A stretch of DNA of 64,000 nt from Scytalidium lignicola. Taxonomy: Eukaryota; Ascomycota; Leotiomycetes. The position numbers and the translations under genes were made by a program. The notes under the pieces were generated by a model. That model ran no database searches, was not told the origin of the DNA, and saw only the letters and a list, made by a program, of their open reading frames with translations. Shown in pieces: positions 11,850 through 21,575 of this stretch; the stretch's first letter is position 1; the number at the start of each line of letters is the position of its first letter. The stretch spans positions 310,001 through 374,000 of the forward strand of contig NCSJ02000002.1 of assembly GCA_002812745.2 (NCBI GenBank). The letters run 5' to 3'.

Positions 11850-13367
11850 ATGTCTGCCTCACCACCAACAGTAGCAATTCAATCGTCTAAACGTCCCCTT
11901 GAAGATCCATCCTCGCCATCTACTGGCGATGACCAACCTGATGCCAAGCGTCCTGCGTTGGACAAGATCGTAAAGTCTGACGGTGACACGCAGCCTGCTA
12001 ACTCAGAAGCTGCAGCTGCTACCTCTAATGGAGATGCGAAGTCAGAAGGAGCCAATGGTAGTAAGCTTGAAACCAAAGATGGACAAGGAGACACGGAACT
12101 TGTGGATGCACCAGGGCGCCAAACAGGAATCAGTACTTTACCAGCCAGTGCCCCAGCGGGTTCTGGTCTCCAGCATGATGAGACGGGATGGATTCACATT
12201 CGAGCTGTAATTACAAGCTCAGAGGCTGCAACGGTCATTGGAAAGGGCGGCGAAAACGTGTCACAGATCCGGAAGTTATCTGGTGCTAAATGCACCGTCA
12301 GCGATTATCAAAAAGGCGCTGTGGAGAGAATTCTCACTGTTAGTGGTGTTGTTGATGCTACGGCAAAGGTATGTTAGAAATCTGCTCTACCCGTCCCGTT
12401 CCATGAATCTGACACTTTCTAGGCTTTCGGTCTTATCATTCGGACACTTAATAATGAACCTCTCGATACCCCATCCACCACCCAATCAAAAACGTATCCT
12501 CTCCGCCTTCTGGTGCCTCATATTCTGATCGGCTCAATCATTGGTAAGGGCGGAGTCAGAATCCGTGAGATCCAAGATGCTTCGGGGGCACGTCTGAATG
12601 CCTCGGATTCATGCTTACCACTTTCTACGGAACGATCTTTGGTTGTTTTGGGTGTTGCTGATGCAGTCCATATCGCAACATACTACGTTGGTAGCACACT
12701 ATACGAACAACTTTCGGAGAGGTTTGGCGGTCCAGCTGCATCTGCTTATGCTAGTAGAAGTGGTGGCCCTGCTGGGGTGGTTCCTGGAGGCATGCAGGTA
12801 GTACCATACGTTCCTCAACCTGCTGGCGGTAATTATGGGCATCCAGACTACCATCGTCGCCATGATCGACCTCATCCTACTCCTGCAAATGCTTACGCCA
12901 CCCCATATGCACAAGGCCATCCACCTCAAGGACAACCTGCAATTCCTATGCATTATGGTGGAGGTCCTGTTGCCGGCGGTTATGGTAGTGTCGGTCCTCA
13001 GCAACCTCAAGCTCCTCACGTTGGTCCTCAACCTCATGCTGGGCCAGCTGCACAACCAATGCAAGGAATGGTCCCTGGTCAGCCATTAACTCAGCAGATC
13101 TTCATTCCCAACGACATGGTTGGTGCCATTATTGGTAAAGGTGGCGCTAAGATCAACGAAATTCGACAACTGAGTGGCAGCGTCATCAAAATCAACGAAC
13201 CACAAGACAACAGTAATGAGAGGCTAGTTACTATCACTGGAACCGCTGAGTGTAATCAAATGGCGCTGTACATGCTGTATTCAAGATTGGGTATGTTTTC
13301 CCGTTTAGTGATAGGCCCTGTCTAGCATAACTAACTTCATACAGAAAGCGAGAAACATCGCATCTAA
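11850..13367 (+). CDS. RNA-binding protein with three KH domains (PCBP/Hek2-like)
   Basis: Poly(C)-binding-type protein expected to bind mRNA and influence its stability, localisation or translation. Model: 11850-12368, 12423-13290, 13345-13367 (469 residues). The first 110 residues are disordered and Ser/Ala/Glu-rich. KH domains lie at about 113-180, 199-270 and 397-465; each has the GxxG loop in the form IGKGG. Between KH2 and KH3 is a Pro/Gly/Gln/His-rich linker. The last coding exon has only seven complete codons plus the stop and gives the C-terminus ESEKHRI. The start was chosen at the first ATG before ASPPT; an in-frame extension upstream has no ATG. Confidence 0.92.
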
Positions 13368-13783
13368 ATCCTGGAAGTGCGGTTACATTTTATTATATCT
13401 CTTTTTCCTCCTTTGGCAGGATTCGTATCAAACGGCGCATTTATGGTGGTTAAAAAGGTTGAATGGGTTTTGCAATTTTACTAATGTGAATAAAACATTC
13501 ACCTATGCTTTGGAATTCAGAGCCTTTTACTCCTTACATAGAAATCCATGCGTATTCATGAAGTGAGCTTGCGTAATTGTGGGAGCCGATCAATAACTAA
13601 TCAAATTCGATGCTTTGCACGCTTAAACCCCTACAACCAGCCATGTCTATATTGACCCCACTGTGGATGTTATCAGCATACAGTACCCCTCAACATAAAT
13701 AGGTAGTGAACCCCGTAGCCAGCAGTACAGGGCAATAGAAATCCAACTCGAACTCGTAATAATTCAAATTCAAATTTCTCACA
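13368..13783. other. intergenic region between two plus-strand genes
   Basis: Holds the 3' UTR of the KH gene and the promoter of the next one. AT-rich near 13440-13500; a TACCCCTCAACATAAATA stretch near 13682 precedes the next start codon by about 100 bases and may be the core promoter. No gene seen. Confidence 0.4.
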
Positions 13784-14542
13784 ATGGCTACCGAAATATA
13801 CTACCTTAAGCTAAAGCCCGGGGTGAACGTTGAAGAGGGTGAAGCAGCAAAGCAATGGAAAGAAGCAATGAGAATCTTAGCTAGCCCAGAAGGTTTAATC
13901 AGCAGCAGCTGGGGTCTCCAATATGAAAATCCACAAATCCTTATGGGGATCGTTAGTACGATTCCCATGCATACCTTTTTATGCCCATACTATGCTATAC
14001 TAAAACATCTGTAGACTGGGCATCCCTAGAGGATCACGAAAAATTCTCGAAATCAGAGACACACAGCACATTTGTCGGGATCTTAGGCACCATTATCGAG
14101 CGTCCATACCTCCATCACTTCCAGCCAACCTCCCCAATTGATAGCCTTGTCAGCACTGCGCCTTGTGTAGAGGTGGCAACGTTCTACGATATCCCTCCCA
14201 ATTTCCTTGTCAATATCAAAGCGTTTGCAGAAGCGCTGGCTAACGGCAAGGTTCCTGGTTTTATTGGTTACACCTATGGACCAGCAATAGAGGAAATTGC
14301 GCCGTATGAGAAAGTTTTTGAAGAAGGGGCTGAAAAGAAAAAAGCAGCTGTGCTGTTGATTACGTGGGAGAGTAAGGAGAAACATATAGAGTTCACACAA
14401 AGCGAGCTCTATAAGGAGAAGGTTCCTCTTCTGATAGGGGCCAAGGGGTTTGAGATTGTGAGTCTTAATATTCTCGTACATCTAGGAAGGTGCGTTGCTA
14501 ATATTGTAAATACAGTTCCACGTCTCTTTCAAGAGTGGTTGA
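13784..14542 (+). CDS. small protein with two alpha-beta-barrel-like halves (ABM-like)
   Basis: Model: 13784-13955, 14015-14457, 14516-14542 (213 residues). Both introns are 58-59 bases. The first join reads GIVNWASLEDHEKF, a strand-then-Trp-then-helix pattern common in dimeric alpha-beta barrel proteins (ABM or DUF family, often annotated as stress-responsive or monooxygenase-like). A second similar pattern occurs around residues 165-185 (VLLITWESKEKHIEF), so the protein probably contains two ferredoxin-like halves. The last coding exon is eight codons and gives FHVSFKSG. Substrate and role are unknown; no signal peptide or membrane segment. Without the second splice, the reading frame continues into a tail that looks non-coding. 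Confidence 0.7.
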
Positions 14543-14736
14543 GTATGGAATGTCGAATCTAGCATTTTCTCGTTAAAACCCAGTAGTCTGCTAGATTCAA
14601 TCTCGTATTATGTTATACCTCATTGTATTTAGATTGAGTGTAAAATATTCTGGAAATAGAGATACCCTAAGCCTTAAGATGGAGCTGTAGAAATCGACTA
14701 AGAATTTAGCCTGAACTCTATACATTGATAACTAAA

Positions 14737-16800
14737 CTATCGTCGTCTGCCTACTCCACCTGAATCGCCTCTATCAGCAAGAGAAACAACCTCTCCAATA
14801 CCAGCCTCCTCTTGCTCATCCTCCAGTGCTCTGATCTCTTCTCTAGCATCCCACCACTTCTCCTCCGACATTTCGAAAGCCCTAGTCTTTATCTCCTTCA
14901 CTGTTAATGTCTCAGGTTGCACCCCTTTCCATCTTAGACTTGTCATTAACAACTCTTGCCATTCATTTCCTGTCCTCTGGAAAAATTCTCTTCTTGATTC
15001 AAATGGTCGAGGATGTGGCAAACCGTCATCAACAGATGTTGCAACTGTGCTGTCGTCTGGTGTCTCATCAAAAATAGCTGAATCAATAGAAGCGGTCTCG
15101 ACAGTCTCTTCATCAATTTGTTTGCTCTTTCTCTTTGATTCGGACCAAGGTCTCTCAACGGACATGCTAACATCTCCCTGCTCTTCATCCTCTTCATCAT
15201 CATCATCATCATCATCCTCGTCTCCATCACTATCACCATCTTCCTCGCTGTCTTCATCTTCACTTCCCAGCCAGTTCTCAGGCTCGCGGCTAAAGATCTG
15301 CTTTACACCATCCAACTTACCTAAATCTATTGTGTACATATCATCAAATGTAAATTCTCGGTCACCTTTCTCAAATGTGCCTCCGTAAATATAAAGAATA
15401 TCATCTTGAACAGCTAGCTGAGCGTTGAACCTTGGATGAGGAAATTCCATCAGAGAAACTTTCTTTGGAGGCTCTTTGTCGTCTAGTTCTTCTTTTGGCT
15501 TTTCAATTTCCATTTGGTCCACATCAGCTAGAGACCTACCGGCCTCAAGAGCTGCAAGATTCCGGAGCAATTCATCGTCATTTGCTTGACCTCTCCCTCG
15601 CCGACCAACTCGGTCACTAGCTTGGCCTTTCCGCTGATCATTGCGAGGCTTTCTCAACGTGAGGGGAAAGTATCGATTTCGTTCGATATTCCATGCGAAA
15701 AGATTATTGAAGAACTCACTGTCGATGCCTTCCTCGCTCTCCTCCACATCATGCACCCCTCCAAACGAAATGCCACGCCCCTTGTGATACGTCATCGTTG
15801 ATCCAGCCCGAGCAGGATTGGGAGCATTTGCAGGCTTCTTCCTCCTTTCCCAACGCACAGTTGGAGGCGTATTAGGGGGAGAGTTAGCAGCTGGTTGGTT
15901 AATTTTGAGGAAGAAACAATCCTGGTGGATCATCGGCTTAAGAATATTGCGTTGCGATTGACCACCACCTTTAGTCTGCCTTCCTGTAACTGTTGCTTTA
16001 ACACGAGAGTAACCGCCATAAAGCACAGCCCCTAATTCATGGGGCAAGAATGAAAACGAAGAACGAGCATCAGGCTTTTGAGTAGAAATTGGCAAGGGAG
16101 GGTTATACCACACAAAATTTGTTGTATCATAGATCCATAGATCAGCAAGATATTTTGTCTGTTGTGAAGTATCTTGAAACCCTCCAAACAAAATAATATA
16201 GTTTTTATAATAAGTCATTCTGTGCCCACTTCTTGCAGGTGGAGATTTGCCCTTAGTTTCAATACGGGTCCACTCTCGTGATGACGGGTCAAGATGCCAG
16301 AAATCATTGTAATGATGAAAGGTTCCTTGTTTGGGGGAGGAGAACTCTCCACCAAAGAGATAGATACCTCCTGCATTTCCTCCACGGCACCAAGCATGGC
16401 CAGATCTAGGCAGCGGGGTATTTGGTGACGTGATTAACCTCCATTCATCTCTATCTATGAGATATACATAGAGATCATTAAAGAATGCCGCTAAGGCTCC
16501 ATTGAAATATTCTCCGCCAAAGAGAAAGAGTTCGTTGCTATTTGACGGCGATGCTATGAGTGTAGACGAAGCGCGTGGCTTTGGTATCTCAGAAGAAGCT
16601 TCTACAACTTTTAAGAATTGCTCTTGTCTTTTTGCATACTCCGCAAGTACTTCATCAAGGTCGACGCTCTCGGCATCACTATCGTCTACCTTTGATCTCT
16701 TTGCCTGCTCTTTTTTCCCACTCTTCTTCTCCTGCTTCTTTTTCTTCTCTTCTATTTTCTTCTTCTTTCCCTCGCTCTTCGACTTTTTATCCTTCGCCAT
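14737..16800 (-). CDS. KEL3: Kelch-repeat protein with DUF4110 (Kel3/KLHDC4 type)
   Basis: Single-exon gene, 687 residues. The first 45 residues are almost pure Lys/Glu/Ser, a strong nucleolar-type basic signal. Kelch repeats fill about 60-390 (motifs such as LFGGEYFNG, YLFGGEF, ILFGGF, VLYGGYSR, SFGGVHD) and one more at about 465-480 (YIYGGTFEKGD), forming a beta-propeller. An acidic region follows with seven consecutive Asp. The last 95 residues match the DUF4110 pattern (TGNEWQELL, EEKWWDAREE). Kel3/KLHDC4 proteins are conserved but their molecular role is poorly known. Start codon fits because the Lys-rich N-terminus begins right after it. Divergent from the peptidase gene. Confidence 0.9.
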   Translation of the reverse strand: MAKDKKSKSEGKKKKIEEKKKKQEKKSGKKEQAKRSKVDDSDAESVDLDEVLAEYAKRQEQFLKVVEASSEIPKPRASSTLIASPSNSNELFLFGGEYFNGALAAFFNDLYVYLIDRDEWRLITSPNTPLPRSGHAWCRGGNAGGIYLFGGEFSSPKQGTFHHYNDFWHLDPSSREWTRIETKGKSPPARSGHRMTYYKNYIILFGGFQDTSQQTKYLADLWIYDTTNFVWYNPPLPISTQKPDARSSFSFLPHELGAVLYGGYSRVKATVTGRQTKGGGQSQRNILKPMIHQDCFFLKINQPAANSPPNTPPTVRWERRKKPANAPNPARAGSTMTYHKGRGISFGGVHDVEESEEGIDSEFFNNLFAWNIERNRYFPLTLRKPRNDQRKGQASDRVGRRGRGQANDDELLRNLAALEAGRSLADVDQMEIEKPKEELDDKEPPKKVSLMEFPHPRFNAQLAVQDDILYIYGGTFEKGDREFTFDDMYTIDLGKLDGVKQIFSREPENWLGSEDEDSEEDGDSDGDEDDDDDDDEEDEEQGDVSMSVERPWSESKRKSKQIDEETVETASIDSAIFDETPDDSTVATSVDDGLPHPRPFESRREFFQRTGNEWQELLMTSLRWKGVQPETLTVKEIKTRAFEMSEEKWWDAREEIRALEDEQEEAGIGEVVSLADRGDSGGVGRRR
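15194..15216. repeat. TCA trinucleotide microsatellite in coding sequence
   Basis: Seven TCA units plus TC, which encode the Asp run in the acidic region of the Kelch protein on the minus strand. The unit length keeps the frame, so length changes would alter only the number of Asp residues. Confidence 0.9.
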
Positions 16801-17363
16801 AGAGATATAAGAAAACTAATAAAATTCCTTTTAGGGTTTGACGAATGTCACGTGTAATGTGGCTGTCGACGTGGAATTATGTCAGTTCCTTGCGAATATC
16901 ATCGGGAGACATAAATAAAGACGGAAAAGAATATATGTGTGATAAAAGCATGCATTTCTGGCATAAGAATATCTGAGCGGCAATATGCTGAATAGATAAC
17001 TCGCTGTTGGCCCACGCATCGAAACTTTTTTTTCCCCACTACATGCGGAAGCACGCTTGCTGCTTTTAAACTCGGAGTTGAGGTAATGATGAGAGATTTG
17101 AAGAACACGGCATTATAAGAAATCATGCTAGCTCACCTTTTGCGTAGTATTTCTGTTGTTTTACTTTTTGCAAGGAAGAACACAGAACTTTCACTAGCAT
17201 GACTAGGTAAAGAAGGTCTTATTCACTCAATTTCGCGAGGCTTCATCTATAAGTGGGAGTAGAATTTATCTGGTTACAAAATCACAACAACCCTCCACAA
17301 GAAACACCTACAATATATACAGTCATATCACATCGAAGAGAGATCATTTAATAATACACTATC
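16801..17363. promoter_or_regulatory. divergent promoter region, Kelch/peptidase
   Basis: 563 bases between two divergent starts. A TATA-like TATAAGTGGGAG near 17250 and a CACAACAACCC leader precede the peptidase ATG. A short ORF at 16899-17126 (minus) has no family features. Confidence 0.4.
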
Positions 17364-19016
17364 ATGGCTCTAGCTAGACTTCTTGAGTCCAGATCACATC
17401 TGCTTCCTGGTAAGAGCTTACTCTCTTGGACTCCTATTCGTTGGATGATTACGATCATGTAGATCTTGTGGAAATGACAGCATCTTTCATATATCAGTAT
17501 CCTTAGATTATAATTTGCTTCTCTCATATCTGTCACTTACTGAACGCATTATCTAAGTGTTAATAGCCGAAAGATGCTTGGTTAAAGGATACTTCTTACA
17601 AGTGTTATGGAAATATCTCTGCTTATTGGCTAAGCTTCATGTAATTTGTTACTGATAATCTTCAATCCAGGAAAGCTCAGTGTGTCAGAACTTCTCTTTG
17701 AAGTTCCGAAAGATTATTCAAATCCCGGATCTGGCACCATTCAACTATTTGCAAGAAGCGTGACACAGCATGAGAAGCCAATAGTTCCTTCAACCGAAGA
17801 AGACGCCCGCAAAAAATCTCAAAAGCCATGGTTTGTCTATTTACAAGGAGGGCCAGGCAATTCTTGTCCCCCACCACAGAACTCACCAATTACCAAAGTA
17901 GTACTAGAAAAGGGCTACCAGATGCTCTACCTTGACCAACGTGGAACGGGTCTTAGCACTCCAATATCAGCTGCAACCCTGGCTCTTCAAGGGGATGTCC
18001 ACCGCCAGGCCGACTATTTGAAGCATTTCAGAGCAGACAATATTGTGCGTGATTGCGAAGCAATCCGTAAAACTCTGACGGCGGATTACCCACCAGAGTT
18101 AAAAAAATGGACGATATTTGGCCAATCATTCGGTGGATTTTGTGTCCTTACTTATCTCTCAAAGGCTCCCCAGGGACTTCGTGAAGCATTCAGTACAGGA
18201 GGTATGGCACCTGTTGGAAAGACTGCGGAACAGGTTTATCAGGCGACCTACAAGAATGTCATTGAACGCAACAAAGCCTATTACGCCAAGTATCCTGAGG
18301 ATATTGATCGCGTACATGATCTTGTGCGCTATATCAAGAATTGTGGAGGTATTGATCTCCCTAGCGGCGGCCATTTGACTGTTCGTGGCTTCTTAACCCT
18401 TGGAAGGGATTTTGGAATGTCTGGTGGTCTTGACAGAGTTCATGATCTTGTTTTTCGCATGATGAATGATAAACAGCAGTTTTCTTTTATCACCCGACCA
18501 ACTTTGATAGCATTGGAAAGCGCAATCACCTTTGATGAAGCTGTTCTCTTTGCTGTCTTGCATGAAGCAATCTACTGTGAAGGAAAGGCTAGCAACTGGG
18601 CCGCAGACCGCGTAGGCAAAAGCTTGACAGAATATAAATGGCTTTCCGCCTCTCCTCCATCCCCTTATTCAATTCCGGAAAAGCTCTACTTCAGCGGCGA
18701 AATGATATACCCGTTCATGTTCGACTTCTCCAAAGAGCTCATAAAACTTCGTGGACCGGCTGAAACTATTGCAAAATATCCGAACTGGCCTGATCTCTAC
18801 GACGAGTGGCAACTGGCTCGAAACGAAGTTCCACTGTACGCTGCTTCCTACATCGACGATATGTATGTTGACTTCGGGCTTGCTCAAGAGACTGCTAGGA
18901 AGGTCAAAAACTGCAAGCAGTATATCACCAACACAATGTATCATGATGGTGTAAGAACTAAGACCGACGAGGTCCTCAAAGAGCTCTTTGCGTTGAGGGA
19001 CGACACCATTGATTAA
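17364..19016 (+). CDS. prolyl aminopeptidase, alpha/beta-hydrolase family S33
   Basis: Removes N-terminal proline from peptides; probably cytosolic, as no signal peptide is visible. Model: 17364-17409 and 17671-19016 (463 residues). Features in order: oxyanion-hole motif QGGPG (about 75), LDQRGTG, nucleophile elbow GQSFGG with Ser168, and a C-terminal TMYHDGVR that would supply the catalytic His. Length fits fungal S33 enzymes. The first exon is only 46 bases, giving MALARLLESRSHLLP, and the first intron is long for this window (261 bases); the join is in frame and gives LPGKLSVSELLFEVP, which matches the family. A start inside the 17646 frame would need sequence that looks intronic. Confidence 0.88.
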
Positions 19017-19222
19017 AGCACTTTTAAATATCAAATTAGCTCTGAAGACTAATGATGGCCACTATAATACTGCGCCGTTGCAGATTTTTTCCGAGACCGA
19101 TTAAACACAACTTTTAGTATAAGTTAATATGATAACACCCATTATTCCTAACTCCTGTCTCACTCGATGACCACCCCCGAGTAACTCCATTTCGCCAGAT
19201 GTAACAAACAGTATTACCTGGT

Positions 19223-20173
19223 CTATGCTCCGTATCTTGTAAAACAATCCTCCTGATGGACCTGAAGACAATCCAAAGCACATACTCGCCCTCCACATCT
19301 AATACATCTAACTCTTCCCCAATAGCCGCAGACTTCACAATAGGTTTGCACAGGTTTTCTCCTATCTTCTACCACCAACGGTCCTCTCGCCTCATTGTAA
19401 GTAAGTGGCGGTGCCGCTAATAACTTCTCAATTTCTTCCTGTGTTGGCATACTCGGTATCCTTGAGGTTAGGAGAGGATTAGAGTCGCCTGGATGGGGAG
19501 GTGGAGTAACAGAGGCACCCGGTAATAATATTGAGTCCTCCGCATCCGTCATTGGTACATCTCCAGTCCCAACTTCTGGCTTTATTGGTGGTGTAAAGAC
19601 ATTTCGGAGAGGTGTGGAGGTGGACTGTGCCTTGCTGTCTTTCTTTCTATATGCCCTCTTAGTTGTACTCGAAGCAGCTGGACCGGCTGGGGGAGGGGTA
19701 GCATGTGAGGGAGTCGGAATCGACGAAGAAGGTATGTTGAGTGCTTCGAAATCGTCTAGATAGTTTGCAAATGTCTTCTGCGACTGGAGTATTTTGCGGA
19801 CATTTGGCGTAACTTTACCATGGGTCACTGGATTTGATATACGTTAAATCATAAGACCTCTTCAATCACTCAGATGGGAATTGGTATAATTTGACCTACC
19901 TCGCCCGGCATTATCACGATGCTTTACCGGTACAGGAATAGATACATCGCGGTGGTTTTCGCGATCTAAAGCAGCTATCTCACGGAGGATCTTAACTTCC
20001 TGTTTCGCAGATGTATCCGCGAAGCTTGTGGTGGGTTGGTTGCGGGCGCGTTTACGAGAAGAAGGCTGTAAGGCTGCGGCGGAATGGTTGACACCAGTGT
20101 CTGGTATATAAGCCCAACCTGGCGCGGCAGTAGCTTTAGAGATTGCGACTTCTCTGACACCAAAATCAAGCAT
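19223..20173 (-). CDS. VPS71: HIT zinc-finger protein VPS71/SWC6 of the SWR1 complex
   Basis: Subunit of the SWR1 chromatin remodeller, which exchanges H2A for H2A.Z. Exons 20173-19900 and 19827-19223 on the minus strand (292 residues), intron 72 bases. The join reads NAGRVTHGKVTPNVRKILQ, and the TPNVRKILQSQKTF segment is the conserved core of this family. The C-terminus is a HIT zinc finger (about 252-289) with CEVCG, CIRCGGRVC and CLQVH as ligands. Between them lies a disordered Pro/Thr-rich region. Longer than the yeast and human homologues because of that region. The start codon is in context of a conserved-looking MLDFGVREVA. Confidence 0.92.
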
Positions 20174-20578
20174 CTTTGGGTGAATTCTGGAGTCCTGCTA
20201 GAAGTGGCGTGGGAGAAGGAATTATAAACGTTAACTTCAGTAAAACCGGGGAAAGACAGCCGAGGCGAACGAACATGCGATCATACTAGTTCACCACATT
20301 TAAAGTTTCAACGACTATATATACCACCGTAAAGAAAGGACCGAATTTCCTCATATTGGTCAATTCAAGTGAATCTCAAGCTACGCTACAGTACATATGT
20401 ATAACCTCCACTTCAGTCCTTCCGAGGTCCGTTATGGTTATCGAGGACCTAATATAATACACTTTGTTGTCTCAATGCNAAAAAGTCCATCAGATACATG
20501 TCTGCGCCCCAACCATGATGAGTATTATAGCCCCTCATATTCAACCCCCCTAATTAGGTAGACATGGTATATCATTGC
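20174..20578. other. intergenic region with an isolated N
   Basis: Upstream of VPS71 and downstream of the next minus-strand gene. I see no gene. It contains the N at 20479, next to a run of A. Confidence 0.45.
20479..20479. other. ambiguous base before a poly-A run
   Basis: A single N directly before five A. Like the N at 7325 and 23361, it sits at the start of a homopolymer and is probably an assembly artefact. It lies outside coding sequence, so it has no effect on a gene. Confidence 0.75.
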
Positions 20579-21138
20579 TCATTTCTTTTTCTTCTCCAAT
20601 TCGGCCAGCCTATCTTCCAGGGACGTGACGTAGGTATGGACACGTTGAACAGAAGCCTGTAAGCTCTAAATAAAGACCAGATTAGCTTTTGCTCAACTAG
20701 TAGCTGGAATAAAACTCGTTCTCTCTCAAGGGAGGTAATCAACCATGAATAGTTTGAAGTGGGAGACTAGATGCATAGACGCACATATATGTCTTCCGTC
20801 AACAGCTCATTAGAAACCTTATATTCCTCCAATACATAATAGTAGACACCAGCCCCCGCAAGTGTGCTTCCCAAGAGGAAGCCAAATAGTCTAATCATGT
20901 TGCTTTAGTCAGTCTATGCCATCTAATACGTCACAGTCTCTAGGGAATCGAGATGTGAGATTCTAGGAATTGAAACTATGACTGACCCTCCTCTGAAAGC
21001 ACCAACAGGTTTTCGTGCTGGTAAAGAAGCAGCAGCATCCGCAAGTCGGGAAGAAGTTTGGAAACTCCGCGCTGTTCGAAGAGAGACGTTTGGCGACGAC
21101 ATGGCGCGCATTGCTGGCGAGAGCAACCGTGATGCCAT
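20579..21138 (-). CDS. small single-pass membrane protein, probably mitochondrial
   Basis: Exons 21138-20987, 20890-20785, 20665-20579 on the minus strand (114 residues), introns 96 and 119 bases. The first 45 residues are rich in Arg, Ser and Ala without acidic residues, like a mitochondrial presequence (RTARSFQTSSRLADAAASL). A Gly-rich transmembrane segment follows (about 51-68, LFGFLLGSTLAGAGVYYYV), then a soluble helix and a short coiled coil ending in LAELEKKKK. The layout suggests an inner-membrane protein with the coiled coil on one side, but I do not recognise the family and give no function. The exon joins are in frame; the GTCAGT donor of intron 1 is slightly unusual. Confidence 0.7.
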
Positions 21139-21575
21139 GATTTGTTGGTGGTGATTTGGTACGATGATAACAGTTGCAACCTTCGAATTACAGCTAATTG
21201 TATGGATTGGATGTAGAGCAGGAGTTGGTTGCTAATTGTAAAAAAGCTATGAGACGTGTGTTGTTGCGTTAATTATTGCAGCTTTCCGGACTCTTTCGGA
21301 GTTCACCTCGCGAGATTTAGAGATGCCTTGAAATACTAAGGCCACACTTTCACCAATAAGTTTACGAAGAGCTTTAAGAATTTGAACATATTTAAACTCA
21401 TTCACGTTCTTGAAAACTGATAAATCAAACAATTATATATTGTTTTGGATGCAAAGAGCATCCATTTCGTTATTCAAGGTTCATCGCTAGCTTCCCAGGC
21501 TTTTAGCCTTTCATAGAGTGCAGTAAGATAGTACAGGTACGGACAGAACAATCAAGCATCACAGCGTTTCTCCAT
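21139..21575. other. intergenic region between two minus-strand genes
   Basis: Promoter of the small membrane protein and 3' UTR of PDI1. Nothing else recognised; a 61-codon minus-strand ORF at 21247-21432 has no family features. Confidence 0.4.
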
